The notes under the pieces were generated by a model. The model had not been told where the DNA came from, did not search any database, and saw nothing but the letters and a program-made list of their open reading frames with translations. From assembly GCF_038397785.1 (NCBI RefSeq), contig NZ_CP151642.1:1612001-1676000 (forward strand): DNA of 64,000 bases, read 5' to 3'. Made by a program: the position numbers and the translations under genes. This document shows, one piece after another, positions 32,758-43,392 of the stretch. How positions within the stretch are numbered: position 1 is the stretch's first letter; every line of letters starts with the position of its first letter. This DNA comes from Salinibacterium sp. TMP30. GTDB lineage: Bacteria; Actinomycetota; Actinomycetes; Actinomycetales; Microbacteriaceae.

Positions 32758-35496
32758 TTACTCCCGATCGGTCAGGTTCCAAGCGTCCTCATCTGAGCCG
32801 CCTTCTACTTCATCGTATCCGCTGAGCGACTCTTTCACAGCGTCGATTGGTCCCGGCTCGTCTTCGCCGCGCAATCGGGCTAGAACGGCGGGTAGCTGTT
32901 CGGCGGTCACGAGCACGTCGCGGGCCTTAGAGCCTTCGGACGGCCCGACGATCTCGCGCGACTCCAGAAGGTCCATGAGTCGGCCTGCTTTAGCGAACCC
33001 GACGCGAAGTTTGCGCTGCAGCATGGAGGTCGACCCAAACTGGGTGCTGACAATAAGTTCAGCAGCCGCCAGCAGCACCTCAAGGTCATCCCCGATGTCG
33101 GCGTCGATGTGCTTCTTTTCGGCGACAACCGCAACATCGTTGCGGTATTCGGGCCGCGCTTGAGCAATTACATGTTGCACGATCTCGGCAACTTCGCTCT
33201 CTGGGACCCACGCACCCTGCACGCGGATCGCCTTCGAGGCACCCATCGGCAAGAAGAGCGCATCGCCCTGACCAATAAGCTTGTCAGCGCCGGGCTGATC
33301 GAGAATCACTCGAGAGTCGGTCATGCTCGACACCGCAAATGCCAGTCGGGAAGGCACGTTGGCCTTGATCAAACCGGTCACCACGTCAACGCTGGGGCGT
33401 TGGGTTGCCAACACCAGATGGATACCGGATGCTCGTGCCAACTGAGTAATTCGAACGATGGAGTCTTCGACATCTCGGGGTGCAACCATCATCAGGTCTG
33501 CCAACTCGTCAACGACGATGAGCAGATACGGATACGGCTTCAGCGTGCGCTGGCTACCTTCAGGCAGCTTAATCTCGTCGGCAACTACCGCGCGGTTGAA
33601 GTCGTCAATGTGGCGGTAGCCGAAACTTGCCAAATCGTCGTACCTCATGTCCATCTCTTTCACGACCCAGGCCAGTGCTTCGGCCGCTTTCTTGGGGTTG
33701 GTGATGATGGGGGTGATGAGGTGGGGAACTCCCGCATAAATCGAGAGCTCAACGCGCTTGGGGTCAATGAGCACCATGCGAACTTCCGCTGGCTTAGCGC
33801 GCATCAGAATTGAAGTGATCATCGAGTTGACGAAACTCGACTTTCCCGAACCGGTGGAACCGGCCACCAGCAAGTGGGGCATCTTGGCCAGATTCGCAAC
33901 GACGAACCCTCCCTCGACGTCTTTTCCTAAGCCGATCGTCATGGGGTGTTCGCTTTTAGTGCTGGCGCTTGAGCGCAGAACATCGCCAAGCGACACGATC
34001 TCGCGATCCTTATTCGGAATCTCGACACCGATGGCACTCTTGCCCGGGATAGGAGACAGAATGTTGACTTCGTTGCTGGCAACCGCGTAGCTGATGTTCC
34101 GGGCAAGCGCGGTGACGCGCTCAACCTTCACGCCCGGGCCGAGCTCGAGTTCATAACGTGTGACTGACGGACCGCGGCTGAAGCCGGTGACGGTTGCGTC
34201 AACACTGAACTGTTTGAGAACTTCAGTGATCGACGCGACAACCTCATCGTTGGCGGCGGAACGCGACTTGGGTGGTGTTCCTGCAGACAACAGTGATGCG
34301 GTGGGCAGTTGGTAGACAGCCTGCGAAGCTTGGGGGCTGGTTTCGTGGGGCCCATCGAATTCGCCAGCGGTACCCTTCTCACTTGCTTTGGTGGTGAAGC
34401 CGGGGAGCACTCGGGGGCCGTCGTCGCGCATCTCTGTCGCGGGGGCATCCACTTCGCCGGTGTTGTAGTTCTTGACCGCTTCTTCGGCCTTGAGAAGATC
34501 TTCGAGTAGCTCGACGCCGAATTGCTCTTCTTTTTTGGTGAGGTCTTTCGCCGCGGGAGGCGGGGTGGGATTGACGACCTCAGTGGCCTGATCGCGGGAG
34601 ATAACCGGGCTGTCGAATGCTTTGTCTTCGCTGTTCTCAGACTTATTGCGTCGCCACCAGGGTAGCGAGGATGTGTCGTTATCGCCCCCAAGGCCGATAT
34701 CTGTCAATGATCCGAACTGAACAGAGTCGTTCTTGCCTGCACTTGCCTGAGCCTTGGTCGCAGCGCGCTCCTCATCGCTCTGCAGCTGCGCACCAAAGAG
34801 ATATGCGTAAAGCTCGCGGAGACGCGATGGGAGGCGATTCGGCGGCGTCTTGGTAATGATGAATAGTGAGAGCACCAGAAGCAGCACGATCACCGGCACC
34901 GCAAGCAGAGTAGTGCCTAGCCAAATGAGTGGATTGGCCATGAGCCACCCGAACACTCCCCCAGCACGCGCAATTGTTTCTGCGCCCTCTGACGGGTGCG
35001 GTTGACCGCTGAACACGTGACACAGGGCAGCAACGGTGACAATGAGAATGCTGAGGCCGATGCCAATGCGACCGTTGTCGTGAACGCTAGACGGATGCCG
35101 GAACATCCAAATCGCCAACAGCAGCAGAATCACGGGCAGCGCGAAGGCGACTCGACCGACGAGCCCACCAAAGGTGTACGCATCGAGCGCGATGGCGACG
35201 GAATCGGTGGGGTTGAACCACTCGACTACCGCACCAATGATCGCAAGAACAAAAAAGAGAAACGGTACGCCGTCGCGACGTTCATCTTTCGTGAGCTCTT
35301 CGCGACCAAAAACGCGGAACGCACCGCCAACCATGTGCGCGAGACCCAGCCACATCTTGGTGAGGGGTCCGTCTGGTTCGACCGGAGCTTGCTTGCCTCG
35401 CGGCAGTCTTTTGGTTGCTTGAGTCTTATTCGGAGTGTTTCTGGCGCGCGGTTTCGACGCACCCGAGCGCGAGGTCGACGATGTACGCGTAGCCAT
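32758..35496 (-). CDS. ftsK: DNA translocase FtsK
   Basis: Septal ATPase that pumps chromosome ends into daughter cells. The 912 residues have four N-terminal membrane segments (about 77-94, 110-131, 145-162, 182-214), a polar linker (about 240-410) and the RecA-like motor with Walker A GSTGSGKS (about 546-553). The C-terminal gamma winged helix ([24 protein letters not shown]) reads KOPS sites. The linker is short compared with E. coli and typical of Gram-positive SpoIIIE/FtsK. The final acidic tail is EEDAWN-like and poorly conserved. Confidence 0.95.
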   Translation of the reverse strand: MATRTSSTSRSGASKPRARNTPNKTQATKRLPRGKQAPVEPDGPLTKMWLGLAHMVGGAFRVFGREELTKDERRDGVPFLFFVLAIIGAVVEWFNPTDSVAIALDAYTFGGLVGRVAFALPVILLLLAIWMFRHPSSVHDNGRIGIGLSILIVTVAALCHVFSGQPHPSEGAETIARAGGVFGWLMANPLIWLGTTLLAVPVIVLLLVLSLFIITKTPPNRLPSRLRELYAYLFGAQLQSDEERAATKAQASAGKNDSVQFGSLTDIGLGGDNDTSSLPWWRRNKSENSEDKAFDSPVISRDQATEVVNPTPPPAAKDLTKKEEQFGVELLEDLLKAEEAVKNYNTGEVDAPATEMRDDGPRVLPGFTTKASEKGTAGEFDGPHETSPQASQAVYQLPTASLLSAGTPPKSRSAANDEVVASITEVLKQFSVDATVTGFSRGPSVTRYELELGPGVKVERVTALARNISYAVASNEVNILSPIPGKSAIGVEIPNKDREIVSLGDVLRSSASTKSEHPMTIGLGKDVEGGFVVANLAKMPHLLVAGSTGSGKSSFVNSMITSILMRAKPAEVRMVLIDPKRVELSIYAGVPHLITPIITNPKKAAEALAWVVKEMDMRYDDLASFGYRHIDDFNRAVVADEIKLPEGSQRTLKPYPYLLIVVDELADLMMVAPRDVEDSIVRITQLARASGIHLVLATQRPSVDVVTGLIKANVPSRLAFAVSSMTDSRVILDQPGADKLIGQGDALFLPMGASKAIRVQGAWVPESEVAEIVQHVIAQARPEYRNDVAVVAEKKHIDADIGDDLEVLLAAAELIVSTQFGSTSMLQRKLRVGFAKAGRLMDLLESREIVGPSEGSKARDVLVTAEQLPAVLARLRGEDEPGPIDAVKESLSGYDEVEGGSDEDAWNLTDRE

Positions 35497-35590
35497 AATT
35501 CAAAGCTACCTGTGGCCTCCGTCAGAGTGCCGCAGCGACACTCAGCGCCGACCGCTGTGGTTGAAACGAGCGGAGTTCAGATCGCCGGCG

Positions 35591-36967
35591 CTAATAGCGG
35601 ATCGCATCGATGACCTTAACCTTGACAGCCACGAGAGCAGGCATGAGTCCGGCGAGCACCCCCACCGCTGCAGATGCCCCGAGCGCAATCAGTGCTGCCT
35701 CAAGCGGGAACGGAGGCAGGTCCTGCACTCCCGGGGCGATGAGATCCTGAACTGCGGGGTTCTGAACGATCACGATGGCGAGGGCGACGCCGATTACGCC
35801 GGCAGCAATTGTCGCGACAACGCTCTCCATCATCACCGCGAAGAACACGCGACCCGCGGTGGCCCCAAAGGCGCGACGAACACCTATTTCCCTGACCCGA
35901 TACTTCACGGTCACCAGCGAAATGTTGACGAGCCCTAACGCTCCTAGCAGGAGGATTAGTGCGGCGATTCCGCCAATCACCCACTGCAACGGTTCGATCG
36001 GGTTCACTCCACCCCATGCCAGATAGTCGTTGCGGTTGATGTTCGTCTCCACGCCGTCGCCAAAATGTGCCCGCATATCGCGATCAATCAGTTCGAGCAG
36101 TTGATCAGACTGCTCTTCCGGCACCCAGAGCTCGTAGCTCACATCGCCCTCATTGGCCGTCAACTCGCCCACGAGATCTCGATACGGTTGGTCAAGCATG
36201 GACATCGTCAGTCCAGACTCGTAGGCCTCAGGTGCGAGGACCCCAACGACCACGGCGGTCGTTACATTCGCCGCGCTGAGTTCAATCGTCGGGTGGGTAC
36301 GCAGATCGGGTCGCCCAAGCTGGTCGTAAAAGCCGTCGTTAATCACTACCGCCGGAGCAAGCCGCCGCCCATCGGCTTCGGTCAGCCAGCGACCAACGGC
36401 CACATCCACGCGGTGCATGACACCGAATTTGGGATCGACTCCCAGGACCGCCGTGAACTGGGTGCCGTTCGACAGCTGAGCTGTTACGCTGCCGCGACGG
36501 ATCGCAGTGGAGTGGCTTACCTGGTAGCGCTCGACGAGCGTATCCATGAGTTCAACGAACTGGGCCGGCTCAATTTGTTCCTGGGTCGTGGCGGAGAAGG
36601 GTGGATATGCCATCAGCGTGGCCGGGCGACCACTGGACTTCTCATATTGTTCAGTCTGAGCTTGGCCGAACACCGCTCCCGCCCCGACAACAGTCGCGAG
36701 CGCACACACGGCAACTCCAATGCCGATAAGGCTGAGGAGCACCCGCGTGCGATTGATACGAACTTCATCCCAGGCCTCGACAACTGAACCAACGACACTG
36801 CTCAGTAGAGAACCACGCGGCTCACGAGCAGGGTTGGCGAGTTCAGCGGTGGGGCGTACGACGAGACTGCCGGCACCCGAAGGCGGTTCGGGGTCGGGAG
36901 CCTCAGCGTCATTCGAGGCTGGCCCAGCGTCCGTTGACTCGACAGGTTTCGTGCGACGCCACCTCAC
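35591..36967 (-). CDS. MacB/FtsX-type ABC transporter permease
   Basis: 458-residue membrane subunit of an ABC exporter. After 50 polar residues comes TM1 (about 75-100), a large extracytoplasmic domain (MacB_PCD type, about 105-325) and three C-terminal helices with the FtsX segment VKYRVREIGVRRAFGAT. It overlaps the ATPase gene by 4 bases. With the adaptor it forms a MacAB-like trio that likely exports a peptide, lipid or drug or acts as a mechanotransmitter; substrate unknown. Confidence 0.88.
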   Translation of the reverse strand: MRWRRTKPVESTDAGPASNDAEAPDPEPPSGAGSLVVRPTAELANPAREPRGSLLSSVVGSVVEAWDEVRINRTRVLLSLIGIGVAVCALATVVGAGAVFGQAQTEQYEKSSGRPATLMAYPPFSATTQEQIEPAQFVELMDTLVERYQVSHSTAIRRGSVTAQLSNGTQFTAVLGVDPKFGVMHRVDVAVGRWLTEADGRRLAPAVVINDGFYDQLGRPDLRTHPTIELSAANVTTAVVVGVLAPEAYESGLTMSMLDQPYRDLVGELTANEGDVSYELWVPEEQSDQLLELIDRDMRAHFGDGVETNINRNDYLAWGGVNPIEPLQWVIGGIAALILLLGALGLVNISLVTVKYRVREIGVRRAFGATAGRVFFAVMMESVVATIAAGVIGVALAIVIVQNPAVQDLIAPGVQDLPPFPLEAALIALGASAAVGVLAGLMPALVAVKVKVIDAIRY

Positions 36968-37698
36968 AGTGCAGCCTCCGGTAGCGAAGTCGCAAGCATC
37001 CGACGCACGTCGATAGTCGACAGCACACCGTTGTCGAGACGGTAATGCCTGCGAGCAAGAGCCGCGACATTCGGATCGTGGGTGATCGTGATGAGAGCTG
37101 CACCCGACTGCTCAGCCACATCATCCAACAACGCCATTACGGTCGCGCCGGTCTCCACATCCAGCGCACCCGTGGGCTCGTCAGCAAGAATCAATCGCGG
37201 ACTGCGCACGAGTGCACGTGCGATCGCCACCCTCTGCTGCTCTCCACCGGAGAGCTTGTCGGGCAGTGATGCCATCCGCTCACCGAGTCCCACACGTTCG
37301 AGCATCTCGGTTGCCAGTGCGCGGCGGCGCCAAAACTGATGGCCCGAAGCATAGAGCAGCGGTGTCATCACGTTTTCGAGCGCGGTGCGCCCCGCTAGCA
37401 GATTGAACTGCTGAAAAATGAAGCCAACATCCCGGCCACGCTTACGGTCGCGTTTGCCACCAGAAAGCTTCTCTAGCGGCGCCCCATCAAAGATGATCCG
37501 CCCGGTCGTAGGATTGTCGATCAGACCGAGCAAATTGAGCAGTGTCGACTTTCCCGAACCAGACCGCCCCACAATGCTGATGTGGTCACCCACCTCCACA
37601 TCGAGGTCAATCCCTTTGAGGATGTCGAGCCGGCTAAAATCGGGAAGCTCCACCGATCGGGTCACTGCTTCGAGCGACAGCAGTGGCATCAGTAGCAC
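36964..37698 (-). CDS. MacB/LolD-type ABC transporter ATPase
   Basis: 244 residues with Walker A GRSGSGKST, signature LSGGEQQR, Walker B LILADEPTGALD and switch His in ITITHD. The DEPTGALD form and the GRDVGFIFQQFNLLAGRTALENV stretch mark the LolD/MacB/Bce class. It overlaps the adaptor gene by 10 bases and the permease by 4, so the three products are made together. The KRDRKRGRD insertion is unusually basic. Confidence 0.9.
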   Translation of the reverse strand: MLLMPLLSLEAVTRSVELPDFSRLDILKGIDLDVEVGDHISIVGRSGSGKSTLLNLLGLIDNPTTGRIIFDGAPLEKLSGGKRDRKRGRDVGFIFQQFNLLAGRTALENVMTPLLYASGHQFWRRRALATEMLERVGLGERMASLPDKLSGGEQQRVAIARALVRSPRLILADEPTGALDVETGATVMALLDDVAEQSGAALITITHDPNVAALARRHYRLDNGVLSTIDVRRMLATSLPEAAL

Positions 37699-38657
37699 AC
37701 CACTTCGTCGCCATCTTTGTAACAGTTTTCGGGCAGGTTCTCGTCATCGACGGCCCCGGCCCCCGGAACGAACTGCAAGATGGTGTCACCAACTTCGAGC
37801 CCAGATATCACTTCTACGGTGATTCCGTCGTTGAGGCCAAGCACAACTTCGCGAAGCTCTGTCGTGCCATCAGGGAGCACTAAATAAACGTTTCCCGTTA
37901 CCGCACTGCCCTCGACCGCGGTGATCGGCACGACCATGACATCCTCCGCGATTCCTCCCGCAATCGTGATCTGGGCTGTCAGCCCGGGAAAGACCACAAC
38001 ATCACTAGGGACAACACACGAAACGGTCGGACCAGCTCCCGCCTCCGCGCCGGACTCCCCTGTCGTCGCGAACGTGATGCTCAGTCCCGTGCACGTGAAC
38101 GGCGCTGGCCCGCCATTGATGGCGACGCTCGCTTCTTTCGGCCGGTCAACAAGCCGATAGAGCTGCTCAGAAGGGACCGTTCCGCTCACGGTGTACGACG
38201 GCGGCGAGACAGTGCCTACGGGCGATCCGACCTGAAAGGACTCGCCAACAAGCGTCGTGAAGCCACTCAGCGTTCCAGCGGCAGGCGCAACGACAACTTT
38301 CCACTGTGTGCCCTGCGTGCCGTCCGGATTGATCACTTCAGCACGAAGCTTCAGGATCTCTTGGCCCTTTGCTACTGACTGGCCTGCCGAGACAGCGACT
38401 TCTCGCACTTCCCCAGAGAGAGTTGCCGGAATCGGGATGCTCGCGGCGGCCGCAACGCTGCCACTCAGCTCAACATCGTTTGTGATCGTTCCCGTCACTA
38501 CCTCGTAGTGCTGCTCTTCGATCGCGACCGTGGGAAACTCCAGATCATCAGCCCTGAGCGCATCACCAAAGAACGCGAACTTCACGAGCGCCACCGCAAT
38601 GACTGCGAAGATGATCATCCAGATGATGGGAAAGACCCACCTGCGCGCAACGCCCAC
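37689..38657 (-). CDS. MacA/HlyD-like periplasmic adaptor
   Basis: Membrane-anchored adaptor of the exporter. Start chosen at GTG 38657, 6 bases after GAGG, because the next residues RRWVFPIIWMIIFAVIAVALVKF form the anchor helix; 322 residues. The extracellular part has lipoyl/barrel-like strands (LSGEVREVAVSAGQSVAKGQEIL, VVAPAAGTLSG). The C-terminus carries an unusual CYKDGDEVVCY tail with two cysteines that could pair. The long alpha-hairpin of Gram-negative MacA is absent. Confidence 0.8.
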   Translation of the reverse strand: MGVARRWVFPIIWMIIFAVIAVALVKFAFFGDALRADDLEFPTVAIEEQHYEVVTGTITNDVELSGSVAAAASIPIPATLSGEVREVAVSAGQSVAKGQEILKLRAEVINPDGTQGTQWKVVVAPAAGTLSGFTTLVGESFQVGSPVGTVSPPSYTVSGTVPSEQLYRLVDRPKEASVAINGGPAPFTCTGLSITFATTGESGAEAGAGPTVSCVVPSDVVVFPGLTAQITIAGGIAEDVMVVPITAVEGSAVTGNVYLVLPDGTTELREVVLGLNDGITVEVISGLEVGDTILQFVPGAGAVDDENLPENCYKDGDEVVCY

Positions 38658-38776
38658 TCGACACCTCGAATTCAGAAAACGGCACGGCAGATGCAGCCGA
38701 GTAATATTCACATCAGATCACCGAAAAGGGCAAAACACAAGCCCAACGTTTCCCGATTCCGAAGCGTCAGCAGAAA

Positions 38777-40453
38777 CTAAACCTCGATAACGACAGGAAC
38801 GATCATGGGACGGCGACGGTGCTGGGTGTTGACCCACCGACCGACCGTGCGACGAACGACCTGAGCGAAAGCATGACTATCGCGGGTGCCATTCTCCGCA
38901 GCATCCATGAGCGCTTTCACCACCTGAGGCAGAACGGCGTCGAAGACGTCCTCATCTTCAGCAAAACCACGCGACTGAATCTCAGGGCCAACAATGACCT
39001 TGCCCGTTTGAGCATCCACCGCAACGAAAATGGAGATGAAGCCCTCCTCGGCGAGGATTCGACGATCCTTGAGGTCGGCATCCGTAATTTCACCCACGCT
39101 CGAACCATCAACATAGACGAAGCCCAAATCAAGCTGACCAACCACTGACGCCTGACCATCCTTGAGGTCGATCACGGTCCCGTCTTCCGCAATGATCGTG
39201 TTTTCGGCCGGAACGCCCGACTGAATAGCAAGATTCGCGTTCGCCACCAAATGGCGGTACTCACCGTGAACCGGGAGCACATTCTTGGGGCGCAAAATGT
39301 TGTAACAGTAGAGCAGCTCTCCCGCGGCAGCGTGGCCAGAAACGTGCACCTTGGCATTCGCCTTGTGCACAACATTGGCACCCAGCTTCGTGAGGCCATT
39401 AATCACGCGGTACACAGCGTTCTCGTTGCCCGGGATCAAACTCGACGCGAGAATAACCGTGTCACCCTTGCCGACCTCGATCTGGTGTTCCATATTGGCC
39501 ATGCGTGCCAGAACAGCCATCGGCTCACCCTGGCTACCGGTCGACATGTACACGAGTTGATTGTCCGGGTAGTTGACGGCCTTCTTCGCATCAAGCAGAA
39601 CACCATCGGGCACCTTGAGGAATCCGAGATCGGCCGCGATGCCCATGTTGCGGACCATCGACCTCCCCATCAAAACAACTTTGCGGTTGTTGGCGACTGC
39701 GGCATCCAGAACTTGCTGAACCCGATGCACGTGGCTCGAGAAGCTAGCAACAATGACACGGCGCGGAGCCTTAGCGATTACCGCCTCGAGCACCGGCCCG
39801 ATATCACGTTCGTTCGGCGTGAAACCCGGAACATCGGCGTTAGTGGAGTCTGCTAAAAACAGATCAACGCCCGCCTCCCCCAACCGTGCGAATGCGCGAA
39901 GATCAGTGATGCGATCGTCAAGCGGGAGCTGGTCCATCTTGAAATCGCCAGTATGGAGCACTACACCAGCGCTCGTCGTAATCGCCACGGCGAGCGCATC
40001 CGGAATCGAATGGTTCACAGCCACAAACTCAAGGTCAAAGGGACCGATTTTTTCTTTCTGGCCCTCCGTCACATTGAGCGTGTACGGCTTGATGCGGTGC
40101 TCTTTGAGCTTCGCCTCGATGAGTGCGAGCGTGAGAGTCGAACCAATCAGCGGAATATCTTGACGCAAACGCAGCAGATACGGAACAGCACCGATGTGGT
40201 CCTCGTGGCCGTGCGTGAGGACAATGCCGAGGATGTCGTCAAGCCGATCACGAATCGAGCTGAAATCCGGAAGGATGAGGTCAACACCGGGCTGGTGTTC
40301 CTCAGGGAACAGCACACCACAGTCGACAATCAAGATCTTGCCGTCGATCTCAAACGTGGTCATGTTTCGGCCGATTTCGCCGAGCCCGCCAACCGGCGTT
40401 ACACGAAGAGTTCCCTGCTCAAGAGCGGGAGGGTCATATACGGAAACTGGCAT
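38777..40453 (-). CDS. rnj: Ribonuclease J
   Basis: 5'-exo/endoribonuclease central to mRNA decay and rRNA maturation in Gram-positives. The 558 residues have the metallo-beta-lactamase motif HGHEDH (about H81, H83, D85, H86), the beta-CASP region and a C-terminal domain (DLKDRRILAEEGFISIFVAVD). All metal ligands are present. Located before dapA as in most actinobacteria. With PNPase at 51-54 kb, the window holds two main RNA-decay enzymes. Confidence 0.96.
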   Translation of the reverse strand: MPVSVYDPPALEQGTLRVTPVGGLGEIGRNMTTFEIDGKILIVDCGVLFPEEHQPGVDLILPDFSSIRDRLDDILGIVLTHGHEDHIGAVPYLLRLRQDIPLIGSTLTLALIEAKLKEHRIKPYTLNVTEGQKEKIGPFDLEFVAVNHSIPDALAVAITTSAGVVLHTGDFKMDQLPLDDRITDLRAFARLGEAGVDLFLADSTNADVPGFTPNERDIGPVLEAVIAKAPRRVIVASFSSHVHRVQQVLDAAVANNRKVVLMGRSMVRNMGIAADLGFLKVPDGVLLDAKKAVNYPDNQLVYMSTGSQGEPMAVLARMANMEHQIEVGKGDTVILASSLIPGNENAVYRVINGLTKLGANVVHKANAKVHVSGHAAAGELLYCYNILRPKNVLPVHGEYRHLVANANLAIQSGVPAENTIIAEDGTVIDLKDGQASVVGQLDLGFVYVDGSSVGEITDADLKDRRILAEEGFISIFVAVDAQTGKVIVGPEIQSRGFAEDEDVFDAVLPQVVKALMDAAENGTRDSHAFAQVVRRTVGRWVNTQHRRRPMIVPVVIEV

Positions 40454-40547
40454 TGAAGCACCTTGCAGTTAGATGTGTGGGGCCGTTAGCCCCCGTGCGA
40501 AAAATGTGGGCCTTGCCCCAGCCAGAGCCTACCCCTCATGGGCGAAG

Positions 40548-41522
40548 CTAGCGGGTTGCTCCAGCAATCTTAGGAAGTGCGCCTCCAGCTGCCGCGTTGC
40601 GGTCTGGGCGAAAATTCTTGAGATCGAGACCCTCGATGCCGGTGACCAAAGCCAACTCGTCTTCGATCTGGGCTGCCTCTGACTCTTCAGGGCCGACAAG
40701 AGGTAAACGCACCCGCGGGCTCGAAATGCGACCGAGGCCGTGAAGGATGTACTTGGCTGCCACAGTGCCAGGCACGTGCGTCATCGCTGCACGCACGAGC
40801 GGCTCAAGCGCTTGATGTGCTGCAGTAGCAGTCGCCAAATCGCCAGCGTTAACCGCATCGACAATCACGCGGTACGGGCCAGGGGCGATATTGGCTGTGA
40901 CACCGATGAGCCCCGTGGCGCCAATCGACAAATGCGGCAAAACGTTGGCGTCATCGCCAGAGAAGTACATCAAGTCAGTCTGATTGAGCACGCGGCTCAC
41001 CTCACTGAAATCGCCCTTGGCATCTTTGACCGCAAGGATGTTGGGGTGCTTCGCCGCACGAAGAATCGTTTCGTACTGGATCGGTACCCCAGTGCGCCCG
41101 GGAATGTCATAAAGGATTACCGGGAGGTCGGTAGCATCCGCAATCATGCGGAAGTGCGTGAGTACGCCGGCCTGAGTGGGCTTGTTGTAGTACGGCGTGA
41201 CGATCATCACACCGTCAGCACCCGCTTTCTCGCTTGCCTTATACAGCTCGATTGCGTGAGCGGTCTCGTTGGAGCCGCCACCGGTGATGACCTTGGCGCG
41301 TCCCGCAGAAACCGACTTGGCGACCTCAACGAGTTTGATCTTCTCCGGGTCAGTGAGCGTGCTGGTCTCGCCGGTGGTGCCGGTAACGACGACACCATCG
41401 GCGCCGGCGCTGATCACATCATCAATGTGCTTCTCGACATCACCCCAATTGACTTCACCGTCAGCGGTGAACGGTGTGATGAGCGCGACGAGTACTTGAC
41501 CGAAAGGATTATCTGTAGACAC
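40548..41522 (-). CDS. dapA: 4-hydroxy-tetrahydrodipicolinate synthase
   Basis: Condenses pyruvate with aspartate semialdehyde, the first step unique to diaminopimelate and lysine. The TIM barrel has the Schiff-base lysine in LAVKDAKGD (about K166) and the catalytic Tyr in ILYDIPGRTG (about Y138); VTGTTGETSTL forms the substrate loop. 324 residues, slightly long at the C-terminus. It starts 9 bases after folA. dapB lies 3 kb away and dapF 15 kb away in the same window. Confidence 0.96.
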   Translation of the reverse strand: MSTDNPFGQVLVALITPFTADGEVNWGDVEKHIDDVISAGADGVVVTGTTGETSTLTDPEKIKLVEVAKSVSAGRAKVITGGGSNETAHAIELYKASEKAGADGVMIVTPYYNKPTQAGVLTHFRMIADATDLPVILYDIPGRTGVPIQYETILRAAKHPNILAVKDAKGDFSEVSRVLNQTDLMYFSGDDANVLPHLSIGATGLIGVTANIAPGPYRVIVDAVNAGDLATATAAHQALEPLVRAAMTHVPGTVAAKYILHGLGRISSPRVRLPLVGPEESEAAQIEDELALVTGIEGLDLKNFRPDRNAAAGGALPKIAGATR

Positions 41523-41531
41523 CCCTCTAGG

Positions 41532-42062
41532 TTAGCGCTGCTGAGACGCGTCGGTCTCGTAGCGCAAAAAACGGTAATGAAGTCCGCTGGATGAGGTGTG
41601 CCAGCCCTCGAGGGGATCGCTCGCTGCGAGCATCCATTGTTCGCCTCGCTCCGGCGCGTGAGTATCTCCATCAAAGTGCTCACGGATCTCGGTGACCTCG
41701 AGGCGCTGAGCACAAACGAGTGCCTGTGAATAGATTTCTGCACCGCCAATGACCCAGATAGTCTCGTCGGGTTTGTCGGATGCCGTAGCCAGCTGAATTG
41801 CGGCATCAACGCTGTGTGCGACTTGGGCCCCCTCGGCGCCCCACTTCGTTTGGCGGGTCACAACGATATTGCGGCGCCCCGGCAATGGCCGGAATCGTTG
41901 AGGGAGCGATTCCCACGTTTTGCGCCCCATGATGACGGGGTTGCCGCGCGTGAGAGCGGCGAAGTGGGAAAGATCTTCCGGCAGATGCCACGGCATCGTG
42001 CCCTCGTTGCCAATGATGCCGCCCTCCGATTGAGCCCAGATCACGCCAACAGGCGCGATCAC
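41532..42062 (-). CDS. folA: Dihydrofolate reductase
   Basis: NADPH-dependent reduction of dihydrofolate produced by ThyA. The 176 residues show [25 protein letters not shown] (opening loop, outlined), the Trp and Pro of the Met20 loop region, and the nucleotide site [12 protein letters not shown]. It overlaps thyA by 4 bases, so the two enzymes of the thymidylate cycle are coupled. Length is typical. Confidence 0.95.
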   Translation of the reverse strand: MIAPVGVIWAQSEGGIIGNEGTMPWHLPEDLSHFAALTRGNPVIMGRKTWESLPQRFRPLPGRRNIVVTRQTKWGAEGAQVAHSVDAAIQLATASDKPDETIWVIGGAEIYSQALVCAQRLEVTEIREHFDGDTHAPERGEQWMLAASDPLEGWHTSSSGLHYRFLRYETDASQQR

Positions 42063-42868
42063 ACGGCAACCGGCGCTTTAATCGCGGGGTGGTGTTCGTA
42101 GCCAATGATCTCGAAATCTTCGAATGCGTAGTCGAAGATGCTGGCCGGTTTCGTCGAGATCGCAAGGTGCGGCGGGGCGAAGGGCTCCCGGGTGAGCTGT
42201 TCGGTGACCTGCTCAACGTGGTTGTCGTAGATGTGACAGTCGCCACCGGTCCATACAAAGTCTCCGACCTCTAGCCCGGTCTGCTCGGCAACCAGGTGAG
42301 TGAGCAGGGCATAACTCGCAATGTTGAACGGAACACCAAGAAAGAGGTCGGCGCTGCGCTGATAAAGCTGGCACGAGAGTTTGCCATCAGCAACATAGAA
42401 CTGGAAGAACGCGTGGCAGGGAGCGAGCGCCATCTTCGGGATGTCGGCCGGATTCCATGCCGAAACAATCAGTCGACGCGAGTCGGGGTTGGTCTTGATC
42501 TGCTCGATGACTTCAGCAACTTGGTCGATCTGCTCACCAGACGGCGTGGGCCATGTACGCCACTGCACACCGTAGACCGGGCCCAGCTCTCCCGCTTCGT
42601 CGGCCCACTCATTCCAAATCGTGACGCCGTTGTCGCGCAACCAGGAAACATTGCTTTCCCCGCGCAAGAACCACAACAGTTCATAGGCGATCGACTTGAA
42701 GTGCACGCGCTTCGTCGTGATGAGAGGGAACCCCTCGGCTAGGTTAAATCGCAATTGGCGACCAAACACACTGCGTGTTCCGGTGCCCGTGCGGTCACTC
42801 TTGTGCACACCGTTCGCGAGCGTGTCGCGCAACAGGTCTTCGTAAGGGGTTGCGATCGTAGAAGCCAT
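42059..42868 (-). CDS. thyA: Thymidylate synthase
   Basis: Folate-dependent methylation of dUMP to dTMP. From ATG 42868 ([17 protein letters not shown]) it is 269 residues, the usual length; an in-frame TTG region extends upstream to 42901. It has the [11 protein letters not shown] loop, catalytic Cys in [13 protein letters not shown] and the [20 protein letters not shown] core. Classical ThyA and no ThyX seen here. A divergent OsmC gene lies 96 bases away. Confidence 0.95.
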   Translation of the reverse strand: MASTIATPYEDLLRDTLANGVHKSDRTGTGTRSVFGRQLRFNLAEGFPLITTKRVHFKSIAYELLWFLRGESNVSWLRDNGVTIWNEWADEAGELGPVYGVQWRTWPTPSGEQIDQVAEVIEQIKTNPDSRRLIVSAWNPADIPKMALAPCHAFFQFYVADGKLSCQLYQRSADLFLGVPFNIASYALLTHLVAEQTGLEVGDFVWTGGDCHIYDNHVEQVTEQLTREPFAPPHLAISTKPASIFDYAFEDFEIIGYEHHPAIKAPVAV

Positions 42869-42964
42869 CGAGTCGATAGTACTTGCTGCGCGCAGGTTCA
42901 CACGGGTTTCTCATGCACGTCGCTCAGCCACCGCATAGTGTTGAACACGACGAAAGGAACGGCT

Positions 42965-43390
42965 ATGCCTGTTACGAGCGAAGCAACAACCCTCTGGTTT
43001 GGTGACCTGTTCAGCGGCAACGGAACGACATCGCTTGACTCCTCTGATGCCGCAGAATTCCCAGTGAACTGGGCAGCGCGATCAGAGGGCCAAAAATCAA
43101 CGACCAACCCCGAAGAACTACTCGGCGCGGCTCACTCGGCATGTTTCGCCATGGCGTTCTCGAACGGTCTCGCCAGCAACGGAACACCGGCCGAAAGCCT
43201 GCAAGTTACCGCAGCAGTCACCTTTGACCCTGCCGAAGGAATCACGGGAAGTCACCTGCTCGTCAGCGCCAAAGTCGCCGACCTGAGCGATGAGGTATTT
43301 CAGCGACTGGCACAGGAAGCCAAAGAAGGCTGCCCCGTTTCACGTGCCCTCACCGGTATCCCCATCACCCTTGAAGCAAGCTTGGCCTAG
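42965..43390 (+). CDS. osmC: OsmC-family peroxiredoxin
   Basis: Reduces organic hydroperoxides. Start at ATG 42965, 6 bases after AAAGGA; 141 residues. The two redox cysteines are in LLGAAHSACFAMAFS and EAKEGCPVSRAL, the OsmC/Ohr pattern; the GNGTTSL and ITGSHLLVSAKV segments favour the OsmC branch. An alternative longer reading from 42755 overlaps thyA and is not supported. The next gene starts two bases after its stop, so they are probably cotranscribed. Confidence 0.9.
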   Translation: MPVTSEATTLWFGDLFSGNGTTSLDSSDAAEFPVNWAARSEGQKSTTNPEELLGAAHSACFAMAFSNGLASNGTPAESLQVTAAVTFDPAEGITGSHLLVSAKVADLSDEVFQRLAQEAKEGCPVSRALTGIPITLEASLA

Positions 43391-43392
43391 TA

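Noticed and set aside
40479-40495. GGGGC/GCCCC inverted repeat between rnj and dapA
   Set aside because: Five-base stem only, no T-run; too weak to call a terminator.
42755-42964. 70-residue N-terminal extension of the OsmC protein
   Set aside because: It lies antisense inside thyA, and a good ribosome site precedes the ATG at 42965.
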